DNA from: CAVQRC01 sp963715045
GTDB lineage: Bacteria > Planctomycetota > Planctomycetia > Pirellulales > Lacipirellulaceae
Direction of reading: 5' to 3'
Assembly: GCA_963715045.1 (NCBI GenBank)
Contig: CAVQRC010000004.1
Coordinates: 310,001-374,000, forward strand
Length of the DNA stretch: 64,000 bases
Numbering within the stretch: the stretch's first letter is position 1; every line of letters starts with the position of its first letter. Below are positions 34,833-44,912 of this stretch, piece by piece. The position numbers and the translations under genes are program-made. A model generated the notes under the pieces. That model was not told the DNA's origin. It did no database searches and saw only the letters and a list, made by a program, of their open reading frames with translations.

Positions 34833-35516
34833 ATGTCCGCCTCATCTTCTACCTCCGAGCCGCTGCCCGGAGGCGATCTGGACGCTACTGCGAATCCTCA
34901 CCAAACCACGTTTCGCACCGTGGTGACCTTGCTGTTGATCACGCATTTCACGGCGCTGTTCATCGCCCTGGCGACCAATGCCTATCCGCTCTCCCCGATT
35001 CGTAACGCACTCACTGCCGTCCGCGTCTTCGACCCTTATCTCGATCTCTTCTCGCTGAACCTGGCCTACAACTTTCACCTCACCAATGCGTCCGAGGAAG
35101 ATGTCGATCATTTCTTCGAGTTCACGCTCACCGATCCAGCTACCGCTACCACCAGGACGCTGCCGCTGGTGGGGGTAGCGGCATTCCCGCAGATTCGCCG
35201 CCAGAGGCTGATGCAGTACGCACTGACTGCGATTCCCGGGGAGGGCGAGGATCCCATCCTCGCACATGCTGTGAGTCAAGCCTTGCTGAGACAGCAGGGT
35301 ATTGAAAGCGGGCAGCATCGGCTCCGCATCGTGCGCCGGATGCTCGTGATGCGAACCAACGCCGGTCACCCCGACCGATCGCTGAGTGACCCGGAACATG
35401 AGAATCGGTTGGAAACGGCGTATGAGGCAAACGTGTTGATTAAGGACGGCGAAGTGAGTCTCGTTCGCGTCGTCGATGAATCGCAGCGGGCCGAAGTCCG
35501 CACACCCGCGGAGTAA
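34833..35516 (+). CDS. Membrane-anchored hypothetical protein paired with an HTTM protein
   Basis: This 227-residue protein has one N-terminal membrane helix (TVVTLLLITHFTALFIALAT). A domain of about 170 residues follows, probably on the outer face, with LNLAYNFHLTNASEEDVDHF and RLRIVRRMLVMRTNAG. There is no enzyme motif. The next gene starts 3 bases after its stop, so the two are almost certainly translated together. Such a pair of single-helix protein plus HTTM protein looks like a two-part membrane complex. The function is unknown. Confidence 0.8.
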   Translation: MSASSSTSEPLPGGDLDATANPHQTTFRTVVTLLLITHFTALFIALATNAYPLSPIRNALTAVRVFDPYLDLFSLNLAYNFHLTNASEEDVDHFFEFTLTDPATATTRTLPLVGVAAFPQIRRQRLMQYALTAIPGEGEDPILAHAVSQALLRQQGIESGQHRLRIVRRMLVMRTNAGHPDRSLSDPEHENRLETAYEANVLIKDGEVSLVRVVDESQRAEVRTPAE

Positions 35517-35519
35517 CGC

Positions 35520-36443
35520 ATGATCTCCTCGCCGATTGAATACTGCCGGGAAACGAGCGAAGCGTGCGGGGCCGCGTGGAACGAATTCTGGTTCACGCCC
35601 CGCGATCCGCAACCATTGGCGATCCTTCGCATCGCCGTCGGGCTCATCGGCTTGTACTTTCTTGGCAGTTACGGTCCCGATCTGATCGAGTATTTCGGGC
35701 CAGCCGGCCTGCTGCCGGCCGAGTCGGTAAAGCGTTATCTCGGAGGGGCATCGTGGCGGCCCTCTCCACTCTATGGGCTGACGTCAGCGGGAGAGCTGTG
35801 GGCCTTCCTGTTGGCCAGTTTGGTCGTCGTGTTGTTGTTGATCATCGGATTATGGACCCGGATTGCGGCCATTCTCTCCCTGGCCGCAGTCCTGTCGTTC
35901 ATTCATCGTGGACCGATGCTGACGAGCCAGTTGGAGCCGGTACTTGCCTTTACGCTGCTGTATCTTGTGATCGCCCCTTCCGGTGCCAGATATTCGGTGG
36001 ACGCCTGGCGGAGAAGAGATCACGACCTGCCAAGCCGCTATGTATCGGCCACGCTCGCTGCCCGGCTGTTACAAGTTCACACTTGCATCGTGTATGCCAT
36101 GATGGGCGTGACGATGCTTTCCGCACCAAGTCTGTGCTGGTGGGACGGCGAGGCGGTTTGGTACCTGATCGCTCAACCCGACTCGAGACTTGTCGACCTC
36201 AGCGGGCTGCACGACTGGCCGCGACTACTGAGTAGCTGGTCCCACGCGATCGTACTGTTCCTGCTCGCGTTTCCGATCTTCGTGTGGAACTCTCGGCTCC
36301 GGCCGTTGATGCTCGCCCTCAGCATTCCTCACTGGTTGCTGCTGGGCCTCGTCACCGGACTGATGCCGTTCTGCCTGCTCATGTCTTCGCTGGGCCTGGC
36401 GTTCATCGAGCCCCCCGCCGAGGATCTGCAGCCGGCGGCCTGA
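35520..36443 (+). CDS. HTTM-domain polytopic membrane protein
   Basis: This 307-residue protein has six or seven membrane helices, including LAILRIAVGLIGLYFLGS, LWAFLLASLVVVLLLIIGLW, LQVHTCIVYAMMGVTMLSAP and LLLGLVTGLMPFCLLMSSLG. The arrangement and the N-terminal RIAVGLIGLYF plus the later QVHTCIVYAMMG resemble HTTM (horizontally transferred transmembrane) domains related to vitamin K-dependent gamma-carboxylase. The soluble carboxylase domain is absent. Carboxylase activity is therefore not claimed. It is cotranscribed with 34833-35516. Confidence 0.8.
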   Translation: MISSPIEYCRETSEACGAAWNEFWFTPRDPQPLAILRIAVGLIGLYFLGSYGPDLIEYFGPAGLLPAESVKRYLGGASWRPSPLYGLTSAGELWAFLLASLVVVLLLIIGLWTRIAAILSLAAVLSFIHRGPMLTSQLEPVLAFTLLYLVIAPSGARYSVDAWRRRDHDLPSRYVSATLAARLLQVHTCIVYAMMGVTMLSAPSLCWWDGEAVWYLIAQPDSRLVDLSGLHDWPRLLSSWSHAIVLFLLAFPIFVWNSRLRPLMLALSIPHWLLLGLVTGLMPFCLLMSSLGLAFIEPPAEDLQPAA

Positions 36444-36556
36444 CGGCCAGGAATGCGGCTTTCCGACGTTCCATTTCCGACGACCGCCAGGCAGCCAAAG
36501 GATCTCGGAAAACCCCCCGCGACGGGTTGCCACGCTCGACATTTGTATCTGCATTT

Positions 36557-36636
36557 AAGAGCCGATCCCAGAATCAGCTTCAGCTACCGAATTCCCCGGC
36601 CGTGGGATACGTTCACTGAGCTCTTGGGATAGGTTC
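36557..36636 (-). repeat. 78-bp hairpin repeat, copy 4
   Basis: Reverse orientation: AGAGCCGATCCCAGAAT at the left end and CTTGGGATAGGTTC at the right, with the core CAGCTACCGAATTCCCCGG. It lies between the HTTM gene and csrA, in the 373-base gap 36444-36816 where I see no other feature. Confidence 0.9.
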
Positions 36637-36816
36637 AAGTGTACTCAGCAGTGCTGGCACAATTTGGCGATCCTTTCTTGATTTGCGTTCAAATCTATTT
36701 CACCACACTTGGCGTTCCTGATCGCGATTCTATGGTTAGGAACCAGTTGAAGCAGCATCTGGTGTAACGAGCGATTGCCCACTCCAACACTCGTACCCTC
36801 AGGAAGAGGTTCGATC

Positions 36817-37041
36817 ATGTTAGTCCTCAGTCGCAACGTAAAGCAGACGATTCGGATTGGCGACGACATCGAGGTGACTGTGCTGCAGCTGCAAGGCAAT
36901 CGCGTGGTCATTGGTCTCCAGGCACCGAAATCGATGCGAATTCTTCGCGGCGAGCTGCAAGCATTCCGTGACGAGTGCAAGGATAGTGTTCAGACCTTGT
37001 TGCAACCGGTCGTCGGAAAGTCGACCGCTATTGCCTCTTAG
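36817..37041 (+). CDS. csrA: Carbon storage regulator, RNA-binding translational regulator
   Basis: This 74-residue protein starts at 36817 (MLVLSRNVKQTIRIGDDIEV), with AGGAAGAGG just upstream. CsrA dimers bind GGA motifs in mRNA leaders and block or stabilise messages. The full core is present: MLVLSR, IRIGDDIEVTVLQLQGNRV and IGLQAPKSMRILRGEL (with R44-type Arg). The C-terminal extension beyond EL (QAFRDECKDSVQTLLQP) is longer than in E. coli. It is monocistronic, between a hairpin repeat and a convergent gene. Confidence 0.95.
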   Translation: MLVLSRNVKQTIRIGDDIEVTVLQLQGNRVVIGLQAPKSMRILRGELQAFRDECKDSVQTLLQPVVGKSTAIAS

Positions 37042-37232
37042 CAGGGAGAGTCTGGGTTTTGACACCGTCATTTCGAGTGTCGGACCAGAGCTGCGAATCG
37101 TGTTGAAACGCAATCGCCGCGTGTTATCGCAAGCACCCGGCATGCTGACTCAGCACCCTCTCCGCTCCCTCGATTCTTGCCCTGAAAGTCGCGAAGAGGC
37201 GGACTGCTTCAGCAGTCAAAACTTGTGAGTGA

Positions 37233-37839
37233 TCACGGAAGGGAGGGAACTTCCAGACCGTTGATCATCTGCTCGAATGCTTCTGCATTGGCCTCGACCG
37301 TCGCCTGCGGTCCGTAGAACTTGACGAAGTAGTTTCCCAGCGGCCGGGCCTGAATGATTGCCGCCAGCATACGGTAGTCGGGCCGCTCCGTCGCTGGTCC
37401 GAAAGGACCCCGCCGATCCATGAACGTTCCCGAGATGTCGACCAGGTGGACTTTCAGTTTCGCGACCTCGAGTTCGCGTTCTTGAATCGCGTCTTTGTCG
37501 ACACCTTTGAACTGACCAATCCAGCGATCGATGTTGGCACGTACCGAGCCGCCGGCCGACATGATCGTGATCCGACCCGGTTGCTCGTCCCCTTCGGCAG
37601 CCGGCACCGACAATTCGGCCTCGATGATCCGTGACCTTGGGCTGGACACGCTCCCATCCGGCCGAAGCCGGCAGCTTGAGTTTGCCGTTGGCCAGTTCGA
37701 CGACCTGCGGCTCGGAATTCTGGTCGTTGGCCCCGGCTTTGTCGGCTGGCTCATCTGCCCACGTGGCGGTACCGAGAGCCACCGAGAAGGCAGCGGCGAA
37801 GATCAATACGATGTTTGCGAGAGACCTGAACTGAGACAT
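37233..37839 (-). CDS. Exported hypothetical protein, frameshifted near 37635
   Basis: The ATG at 37839 opens a signal peptide (ANIVLIFAAAFSVALGTATW, then ADEPADK) and the start of a domain (ELANGKLKLPASAGWERVQP). The frame then breaks. The continuation (RIIEAELSVPAAEGDEQPGR, DRWIGQFKGVDKDAIQ, LGNYFVKFYGPQATVEAN) is in the next frame to the stop at 37233. Skipping one base near CCCAAGGTCACGG gives 201 residues. The domain looks like a PsbP/DUF1795-type fold (LPAGWE...RITIM...YFVKFYGP). This is a planctomycete-common secreted protein of unknown role. Confidence 0.75.
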
Positions 37840-37993
37840 GCTGGGTTCCTGCGAGGTGCCATCGATTGCTGCGAGTGGTTGCCCTTATTCTGGAGGTGAA
37901 TCCCATTGCGACAACCGACTACGGCCCATATTCTAACGCGATCTGACCGGGGCCGGGACACTGTAAGTCATTCATCACCGGAAGGTTCACCTC

Positions 37994-39377
37994 ATGGCGA
38001 GACTGGTGTTTCTCGGCGCCGCCGAGACCGTGACGGGTTCGAAATACCTGATCGAATGCGGCGATCACCGGGTTCTCGTCGATTGCGGGCTGTTTCAGGG
38101 CTTCAAATCGCTTCGGCAGAAGAACTGGGAGCCGCTGCCGATCGAGGCCGACACGATTGACGCGGTCGTGCTCACCCACGCGCATCTTGATCACGTGGGT
38201 TACCTTCCGCGGCTGGTCAAGGACGGGTTCTACGGACTGGTGCACTGTACGCCCGCCACGCAGAAGCTGGCCCGGCTGATCTTGCTCGACTCGGCGAAGA
38301 ACCAGGAGCACGATGCGGCCTACGCCAACAAGAAGGGATTCTCGAAGCACAAGCCAGCACTGCCGCTGTATGACTCCCGAGATGCGGAAGAGGCGCTGGC
38401 GTTGGTCGATGACGTGGCTCGCGACACCTGGTTCAATCCGGCCGGTGACATCTGGATGAGATACCACGATGCGGGTCATCTGCTCGGGTCGAACATGATC
38501 GAGGTCGAGTTGCGGCACATTGATCCGCCAGTCCGCATCCTGTTTTCCGGCGACGTCGGAAATTACGGCGGGCCGCTGTATCACGATCCGGTACCACCTC
38601 CCCAGTGCGATTATCTGATCTGCGAATCGACGTATGGAAACCGCAACCATCCCACTACCAATGTGATCGAGAGCTTGAAGGAGATCGTCGTGCGAGCCGT
38701 CGCACGGGGCGGCGTGATGGTCGTCGCCTCGTTCGCAGTCGGTCGCGCCGCAGCAGCTCATCTACTTACTGCATGTGCTCAAGGATCGCGGTGAGATTCC
38801 CGATCTGCCGATCTATCTCGACAGCCCGATGTCGATCAACGCCACGAATATCTACCGCGCCCATCGCGGCGATCATGATCTCAGCGAGCGGGCTCTCGAT
38901 GCGAAGCGGCCCGTGCTGGGCGGACCTAATTGTTTCTTTACCCGGACGACCGATGAGTCGAAGGCGCTCAACGAGATCCATAGCCGGGCGATCATCATCG
39001 CTTCGAGCGGAATGATGATTGGCGGCCGCATCCTGCATCACCTCAAGCGGCGGCTTCCGGACCGCCGCAACACGATCGTGCCGGCGGGGTTTCAGGCCGC
39101 CGGGACTCGCGGCCGACATTTACTGGAAGGAGCCAAGACGCTGCGCATCTATGGACGCGACATCCCCGTGGCGGCCGCGGTCGAGGCGATCGACGGACTC
39201 TCGGGACACGCCGATCGCAGCGGCCTGTTGCGATGGCTAAAACCGCTGCCCGCTCCGCAACGGGTGTTCCTGACGCACGGTGAACTCGATTCGGCGAATG
39301 CATTTGCCGAGACGCTGCGTACCGACCGAGGCTGGACCTGCCACGTTCCGAAGATGGGCGAGGCGTTCGACATGTAG
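37994..39377 (+). CDS. Beta-CASP metallo-beta-lactamase RNA nuclease, frameshifted near 38750
   Basis: This protein belongs to the CPSF73/Ysh1-like RNA exonuclease/endonuclease group (COG1236-like). Zinc motifs in order are LTHAHLDHVGYLPRL (HxHxDH), the His in DAGHLLGSNMIEV, and the Asp in FSGDVGNYGGPLY. ICESTYGNR, then SSGMMIGGRILHHLK and LSGHADRSGLLRWL and FLTHGE belong to the beta-CASP and C-terminal zinc motifs. The frame breaks after FAVGRA. Removing one base at about 38750 (GCGCCGCAGCAG) continues as QQLIYLLHVLKDRGEIPDLP and gives 460 residues, the normal size. Function is well supported by motifs; the RNA target is unknown. Confidence 0.92.
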
Positions 39378-39496
39378 TGCCGCTGCAGTCCTGGCACTCC
39401 GTGACAGGGCAATGGCAGCCCGCGAGGCGAGTGTCACGGCTAGAATACCGCGATTGACCTGCGACGTTCGACCGAGCAAGCGAAAAGCCTTCCGAG

Positions 39497-41131
39497 ATGT
39501 ATGTGATGTATCCGCCGATCAAGGTTCTTTTAATCCTGGCCACTCTTCTCGCGATGATCGCGTGCCCAACTGCGATGTCCGCCGATCCGGCCCAGGCGTT
39601 GCGAGAGCAGTATCCGGGTCCCCATGGAATGCCCTCCTGCCAAGCCTACGAGCAAGCGGAGGGCATCGCCCCGGTCCCAGGTACCGAACACACTTCCTGG
39701 CAAGCCATCTTCAAGCTCACGTACCACACTTCGGATACCGACGACCTCGCGACGGCCGAGCCGATCGCCACCGATTGCCGGTTTGTCCGCACCACTACCT
39801 GGACGGCGCCGTATCGCGCTTCACCGGTGTGGGACGGGCGAGTCTTCGTCGCACGCGACCAGCTCACCATCGGCGCCTACTCCCCGCAATGCGAACAAGT
39901 CGTCGGTTATGTCGATGAACGTGGTGTGCGATTCAATCCGGAAATTGCCGACAGTGCCGTGCCGCTCTTAAAGCTCACCCAACTTCGCTACAACCCCTTT
40001 ACTGGCCAACTCTGGCAACGCCAGCCGGGTGGTCGGATCGAACGGCAACTCGACTTCTTCCTGCCACCACCCCTGATCGATGCCCGCGGTCGGCGGCTCG
40101 AACCAGCCCTGGAGATCAGCCGTTCCGGAAATGGCAAGTTCGAACTTGTGGCGAGGTTTTCTTCGCGGGCGGAAACCCTCGCGTCGTGTACGGTATCGGC
40201 CGCCAATGTGATACGCGAGTCGCGTGGATTCTCGCCCGAGTTAGGCAAAGAGTGCACGATGATCACCGCCGAGCCGACGACCGTGCTTGAAGTGCAAGGC
40301 GAACTGTCGGGTAAGTTGCACGCAACCGCCGGACCCACGCTCGTCTTTCGAGACGAAGTGGATCCTACGCAGCCGCCCGCGACGAACGTCGTGATCGACG
40401 GCCGTTTTGACGAGTGGCGGAGCGTACCCGGGATCGCGGATCCGCAGGGCGACATCCCCGGCTATCTCGACTACAACCCGGACACGGATCTGCTCGAGTT
40501 CAAGGTCGCCAACGACGCCGAGAATCTCTATTTCTACTCCCGCGTCGTGGGCCGGCACGGCCACACCGCGGCCGGCCGCGATCGATACTACTTCTACGTC
40601 TACATCGACGCCGACCGCGACCCCGATACGGGCTACATTCCGACCCGGGACGACGACTGCTATTTCGGCGTGGCCATCGGCGACGACTGCGAGGCCCAGT
40701 ACGAGTTCGTCGGAGGCCGGTTCGTGAAGACGTTCTACGGCTTCACCGGTGGGGGCGGAGAGGAGGACGTGCTCGCCGGGAAGGTGGAACTGGCCAGGTC
40801 GTGGTATTCACGGAATGACCCGCAAGGGCAGCCCCGCGATCGGTACAAAGTCGAGTACATCCGCCGCGACGGCCGGCAGTCGATCACGGAGGATTTCATG
40901 GAGGGCTCGAGCGACGAAATCACGATCGCGATCTCACCGGACGGGAGCGAGTGCGAAATGCGTGCGTCGCTGGCCGGGTTTCTCGAGAATGCCGCCGGCA
41001 AACCGATCATCGCCGTCGGTCAGCGAATCGACCTGGCGGTCGGCGTCGAGGCGTCGGGCGAGGTCCACGGCAACACGCACTGGGGCGCTGACAGCACCGC
41101 CCCGATCCGCGGGTATCTGATCAAGGAGTGA
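39497..41131 (+). CDS. Secreted hypothetical protein with a carbohydrate-binding-like C-terminal domain
   Basis: This 544-residue protein has a signal peptide (IKVLLILATLLAMIACPTAMS). The N-terminal 270 residues are novel to me. From about residue 295, NVVIDGRFDEWRSVPGIADP begins a domain of the CBM9/DOMON type: VVIDGxxDEW, then LEFKVANDAENLYFYSRV and YYFYVYIDADRDPDTGYIP. The repeated acidic loops suggest calcium binding. Conserved Cys pairs (CYFGVAIGDDCEAQY) may form disulfides. A role in surface carbohydrate binding is inference. It stands alone, with a long non-coding region downstream. Confidence 0.82.
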   Translation: MYVMYPPIKVLLILATLLAMIACPTAMSADPAQALREQYPGPHGMPSCQAYEQAEGIAPVPGTEHTSWQAIFKLTYHTSDTDDLATAEPIATDCRFVRTTTWTAPYRASPVWDGRVFVARDQLTIGAYSPQCEQVVGYVDERGVRFNPEIADSAVPLLKLTQLRYNPFTGQLWQRQPGGRIERQLDFFLPPPLIDARGRRLEPALEISRSGNGKFELVARFSSRAETLASCTVSAANVIRESRGFSPELGKECTMITAEPTTVLEVQGELSGKLHATAGPTLVFRDEVDPTQPPATNVVIDGRFDEWRSVPGIADPQGDIPGYLDYNPDTDLLEFKVANDAENLYFYSRVVGRHGHTAAGRDRYYFYVYIDADRDPDTGYIPTRDDDCYFGVAIGDDCEAQYEFVGGRFVKTFYGFTGGGGEEDVLAGKVELARSWYSRNDPQGQPRDRYKVEYIRRDGRQSITEDFMEGSSDEITIAISPDGSECEMRASLAGFLENAAGKPIIAVGQRIDLAVGVEASGEVHGNTHWGADSTAPIRGYLIKE

Positions 41132-41886
41132 CGTCGGTGGCAGGCCGACGAAGTCCGACGTCGCTCCCGCGACTGCTGCGAGCGTGATCAAACGAACGTA
41201 TTCTGGCATGGCTCTTTAGCGCCGCTTTGGTCAGCGGGCAATGTGCCCGTCGCTACACCCCCGCACCTTGGCGGTTTGCCGTTTCCGGCGTGGGTCGTTT
41301 AGCCCTCCGCAGCTTGGCGGCTCGCGACTGCGGCTGGCAGTGACCACTCTCCCCTGTGCTCAACGGGGGATAGAAACTGCCGAATTCGCGCCATCAAGAT
41401 GATGGCAGGCAGCTCGATGGCGCTCCGATTCCGTGCGGCCATAACGCTGTACCAAGCGTCAATTGATGGTCGCCAAGAAGATTCTCATCTGCGCAAATCG
41501 GCAAATGTCACGCTCTCCTGGGCACGCAAAAACGTTGCCGAGGAATCGCGTCTGTGCCGTTTTCGACCACGCGGTGCATTGCGGCTGGAACGTGCGGGTG
41601 AATCACTTTGATGCGGCACCACGCGTGCCGCTCTGGTGACAGTCGCAGCGCGGCACGCTCTCGGCCCGAGCAACGATACCCGATGATTGGCAGCCAGGGG
41701 GTGACCGCCAAGGGTGGAGGCTTCGCCCACGCCGGCTGCCTATTAGCGACTCGGCGGTGGCAGCCAGCCGACATCCTACACGGCGCAAACTCCGGAAGAG
41801 ACACGCCCGATCTAGAACGACATACCTGTTGACGTCCGCGGCCGCTGTGGTAGTCCGCACTGGGTGCGTGGGCCGATTCCACCGAC
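41132..41886. other. Non-coding region, no gene recognised
   Basis: These 755 bases have open frames on both strands but no protein character. Short stem-loops are visible, such as AGCGGGCAATGTGCCCGTCGCT near 41235. It adjoins copy A of the structured inverted-repeat element. Confidence 0.45.
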
Positions 41887-42372
41887 GCGCGCGACGAACA
41901 GACCCCCACGAGCTCGCTCGTGCGGTGAATGAGGTCACTGGCTAACCGCGTCGCCGCCGACAGGAGCCGGCCGCGACGGGAGCCTGCACGCACCGCCCCG
42001 TGGGAACGCCCAGCGGATCCCCTGAAACGAAACGTTCGCTTCGCGAACGCCTGCCTGAGAGATCAGCCGGCGAAGCCGGCTGCCCCGTTTGGCGGCTTCG
42101 CCTCCAGAGAATCCGGGAAATGCATCGTTCGCGAAGCGAACGATCACGGGCGGGCTTAGACGTTCGGAAGGAGACTCGTCTCAAAGCAAGTATCGAGAGG
42201 CACTGCGTGACCGGGTGTGCGCGAGGCCCATTTGTTCTCTCACGACCGCCGCTTAGCCAGTGACCTGATTCACCTCGGAGCAAGCTCCGAGGGGTCTGTC
42301 CTCATCACGTAGCCAACGATCTTTCCCTTTCGTCCCTTGTGTCCCTTCCTGCCGAGGTGTTCACGACCTCCG
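41887..42372. repeat. ~400-bp structured inverted-repeat element, copy A
   Basis: The core 41899-42298 is bounded by CAGACCCC and GGGGTCTG. Inside each end is a local hairpin (CACGAGCTCGCTCGTG on the left, CTCGGAGCAAGCTCCGAG on the right). Long arms then pair with each other (GGTGAATGAGGTCACTGGCT with AGCCAGTGACCTGATTCAC). The middle holds further hairpins: GTTCGCTTCGCGAAC, AGCCGGCGAAGCCGGCT and GTTCGCGAAGCGAAC. About 70 bases of right flank are also shared with copy B at 61294-61795. Copy B differs by +3 and +10 bases and by scattered substitutions. The overlapping open frames are not conserved in frame. Confidence 0.9.
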
Positions 42373-42816
42373 CATCAAACGGAATTTCTTAGAGCCCGGC
42401 GGGGTAATTGCCCACTGGACGAAACGAGGATTCACGAAGCTCAGCGGGCAACTACGCGGCCGCATCTTAGATCGCCGCAACTAGCGACCGGGTAGGGTGC
42501 CCCTCGACGCAGAATCCGGGTGGATGGGACGCTTGGCGAAAGGAGGTTCAAATACGGTGGTGTGATGCGACTTGGGACAAAACGTTTCAGTTCGCGGACT
42601 GAAGACAATGGCGTTCTCATCGCGAATGCGCAGTTCGCAATACGTTATGAACGCTTGCAGGGGACGCCACATCACCGTGTGAATCACTCGTCGTGGCATG
42701 AAACCAATAGTCCATTCATCGAGGGCACTGCCCGGACTCCTAGACGGTTGCTCTCCAACTTGTCGGCAGTGGCGTCGTGAACGAGAATCGCCTGATGCTC
42801 GATAAAGCACAAAGCC
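42373..42816. other. Non-coding region downstream of the glycan operon
   Basis: No gene is recognised in these 444 bases. Small hairpins such as TTTCAGTTCGCGGACTGAAG (42587-42606) are present. Transcription of the nine-gene operon should end here, but I see no clear stem with a T-tract. Confidence 0.4.
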
Positions 42817-43884
42817 CTAGTCCGCCCAAGTCCCCGATTCCTGTTCCCGGCATAGCGAAATCAGCCGCTCGGTCGTGTGTCCGCGGCCAGGGCGGGTAAT
42901 GCTGATCCAGATATGCCGGGCGAGTGTGAGTTTGGTGTAGGCTTCGATCGAATCGCGGGAGACTTGCGGGCGAATTTTCAAGTACGATGCGACGAACAAA
43001 TCGACTAGCGGTTCGCACACTTCCGCGATGCCATGGTGCCGAAGGCCGAGTTCCAGCAGGTGGGCCGCGAAATTGCCGACGTCGACCGCCGGATCGCCGG
43101 CTGCGAAGAGGTCGAAGTCGAGCAGATGCAGCCGGTCGTCGTCGTCCAGGAGCTGGCCCGGATGGAAATCGCGATGGATTCCGACTCGTTCATCATCAGG
43201 AAGGCCGGCCGCCAGCTTCCGGCAGCGGTCGGCAATCGCGTCCAGATCACCGGCGAACGCGGGCAGGCAGGCACGTACCTCCTCGAGCCGTTTGAGTACG
43301 AAGTCGAGTTCATCCTGGGGTAAGTGCAGCCGGTCACTGGGGAGGTTTGCGTTGTGCAGTTTTGCCAAGGCCTCCGCCGCGCGAGGAATCAGCCGCTGCT
43401 CTGTTTGCTCCGCCAGGGTCCGCTCGAGTGTCCGTCCCCCGACATGCCGCTGTAGCCACATCGAAAACGTCGGCACGACCTCAAGCGGTTCAGAGACGTG
43501 AATTCTGTCGCCCGCTGTCGGTCCGAAACCGTTCTCGTAAAGCCGACGCTGGACGGCGAAGCTCCTGCGGTCGACCCCTTTTCGACGCAGCTTCCCGACC
43601 ACCGACTGCGTTGAGGGCGGTCCTTGTAATCGGTTCCCCGAGGTAAGGTCGTAGCGGAACAAGCATCTTCGTCCCGGCTTGTGGCCGAGGCATTCGATCG
43701 CCGTGAGCGTGAGGTGCTCAGCACTCATCGCGATCCGACCGCCGAGGGTATCACGCAGCATTCCCATCGCACGGCGGGGATCGGCTGCATGAAAAGCGTA
43801 CCGGTTCCGCTCGTCGATCAGGAATGACGCGGGCACGCCCGCGGCATGAATCCCATCTTCGGTCCGTGCGAGGGTGTGATTCAT
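42817..43884 (-). CDS. Aminoglycoside-phosphotransferase-like kinase
   Basis: I chose the ATG at 43884 (MNHTLARTEDG) because it overlaps the sulfotransferase stop as ATGA. That gives about 355 residues. The APH/choline-kinase fold is shown by the catalytic loop VGIHRDFHPGQLLDD and the metal-binding LHLLDFDLFAAGDPAVD. A Lys in VVGKLRRKGVD may contact ATP. The family phosphorylates small molecules such as sugars, choline or antibiotics. As the last gene of a glycan/sulfotransferase operon, a sugar or lipid-linked intermediate is the likelier substrate than an antibiotic. That is inference. Confidence 0.85.
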   Translation of the reverse strand: MNHTLARTEDGIHAAGVPASFLIDERNRYAFHAADPRRAMGMLRDTLGGRIAMSAEHLTLTAIECLGHKPGRRCLFRYDLTSGNRLQGPPSTQSVVGKLRRKGVDRRSFAVQRRLYENGFGPTAGDRIHVSEPLEVVPTFSMWLQRHVGGRTLERTLAEQTEQRLIPRAAEALAKLHNANLPSDRLHLPQDELDFVLKRLEEVRACLPAFAGDLDAIADRCRKLAAGLPDDERVGIHRDFHPGQLLDDDDRLHLLDFDLFAAGDPAVDVGNFAAHLLELGLRHHGIAEVCEPLVDLFVASYLKIRPQVSRDSIEAYTKLTLARHIWISITRPGRGHTTERLISLCREQESGTWAD

Positions 43885-44912
43885 CTGCGGGGTCGGTTGC
43901 ATTTGGAGCGGTTCAGAACGTGTTCCGCAAACCAGCCGCGGGCAGCCTCGGCTGCCTTGGTAACAGACGGCGAAGCTGGTTGATCACTCGTGGCATACCC
44001 GAGTTCTTCGAGGAGGTCACCCGCGAGCGCTTCGAAGAGTTCCACGTTGCGATCGCTCATCTCGGTCTGCCAGTCTCGCAAGCCGGATGTCGGCGGCAGC
44101 CACGCCTTCTTCGCCGAGCAGGCTGCCTGAGGGCGGATCTTGCCCTCGTGAAAACGCAGCATCGCGTTGTCAAAGGCGAGCCCGATCGCGTCGACTGCCG
44201 CCTGCAATGCCGTCGCCGGGTCGGAGACCAACGCTTCGTAGCGAACGAGCACGTGTCGTCCGGGAGCAACTGCCGAGCGACCGTCGAGACCCGACCTCAC
44301 GAGCCACTTCCACCACATGGCGGCGACTGCGACCGGTTCGGTCTTCCACAACGCCAGCTTGCCGGGCCCCTTATGAGGCGTTGCCCACTCCAGCAGCGAC
44401 AGGCATACGTCTCTGCCGTCACGCACGATGTGCAGCACGGCCGCCCCGGGAAACAGGCCGGCCAGCAAAGGAAGATGACGAACGTAATCGGGCGTTTTTT
44501 CGCCCGCCTGCGGTTTTCCTTTAAGTTCCGCCCGAGCCGCGTACAGTCGGGTAACGAATGACGCGTACGTGTCTGAGACCGCAGCCGCCTGGGCGAAGCA
44601 GTCTTTGTCGAGCTCCAGGCGGTGCGTGCGATGGTAATCTCGCACACCATCGACGAGCCGTTGCGTGAGCGGGATCGGTTTCCCCGCGATGGCCGCGGCG
44701 ACGGCCTGCGGTTCAACTTTCTCGAGTACCCGCGGGATGAAATGCGAATCATTCGCCACAGTCAGCAGTGGATGATGGTCGAGCATTCGCTGCAGCAACG
44801 TTGTGCCGGACCGCGGACATCCCACGACGAACACGCTGGGAAACGTCATCCGCTCGGATTTCAGGGTCGCCTTCGAGTAGCAGGTCGAGTTATCGATGAC
44901 TGACAAGTGCAT
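43881..44912 (-). CDS. Sulfotransferase family protein
   Basis: This 343-residue protein carries the two PAPS-binding motifs: the 5'-phosphosulfate loop VVGCPRSGTTLLQRMLDHHP near residue 30, and the 3'-phosphate segment VLHIVRDGRDVCLSLLEWA near residue 170. It would transfer sulfate from PAPS to a hydroxyl or amine on a glycan or lipid. The start at 44912 overlaps the ABC transporter stop by 23 bases; a shorter start at 44849 (MTFPSVFVVG) is possible. Its stop overlaps the next gene as ATGA. No PAPS synthesis gene lies in the window. Confidence 0.9.
   Translation of the reverse strand: MHLSVIDNSTCYSKATLKSERMTFPSVFVVGCPRSGTTLLQRMLDHHPLLTVANDSHFIPRVLEKVEPQAVAAAIAGKPIPLTQRLVDGVRDYHRTHRLELDKDCFAQAAAVSDTYASFVTRLYAARAELKGKPQAGEKTPDYVRHLPLLAGLFPGAAVLHIVRDGRDVCLSLLEWATPHKGPGKLALWKTEPVAVAAMWWKWLVRSGLDGRSAVAPGRHVLVRYEALVSDPATALQAAVDAIGLAFDNAMLRFHEGKIRPQAACSAKKAWLPPTSGLRDWQTEMSDRNVELFEALAGDLLEELGYATSDQPASPSVTKAAEAARGWFAEHVLNRSKCNRPRR

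Noticed and set aside
41899..42298. Structured element considered as a CRISPR array or integron attC cluster
   Set aside because: There are no regularly spaced identical repeats with unique spacers and no cas or integrase gene. The symmetry is one large inverted repeat with internal hairpins.
42481..42810. 109-residue minus-strand open frame after the phosphotransferase gene
   Set aside because: It has no recognisable domain, no clear ribosome-binding site and a random-looking composition; the region is better described as non-coding.
42817..43884. Phosphotransferase considered as an antibiotic-resistance gene
   Set aside because: The APH fold is broad. The gene is coupled by ATGA to a sulfotransferase in a glycan operon, and no resistance-specific motif can be claimed.
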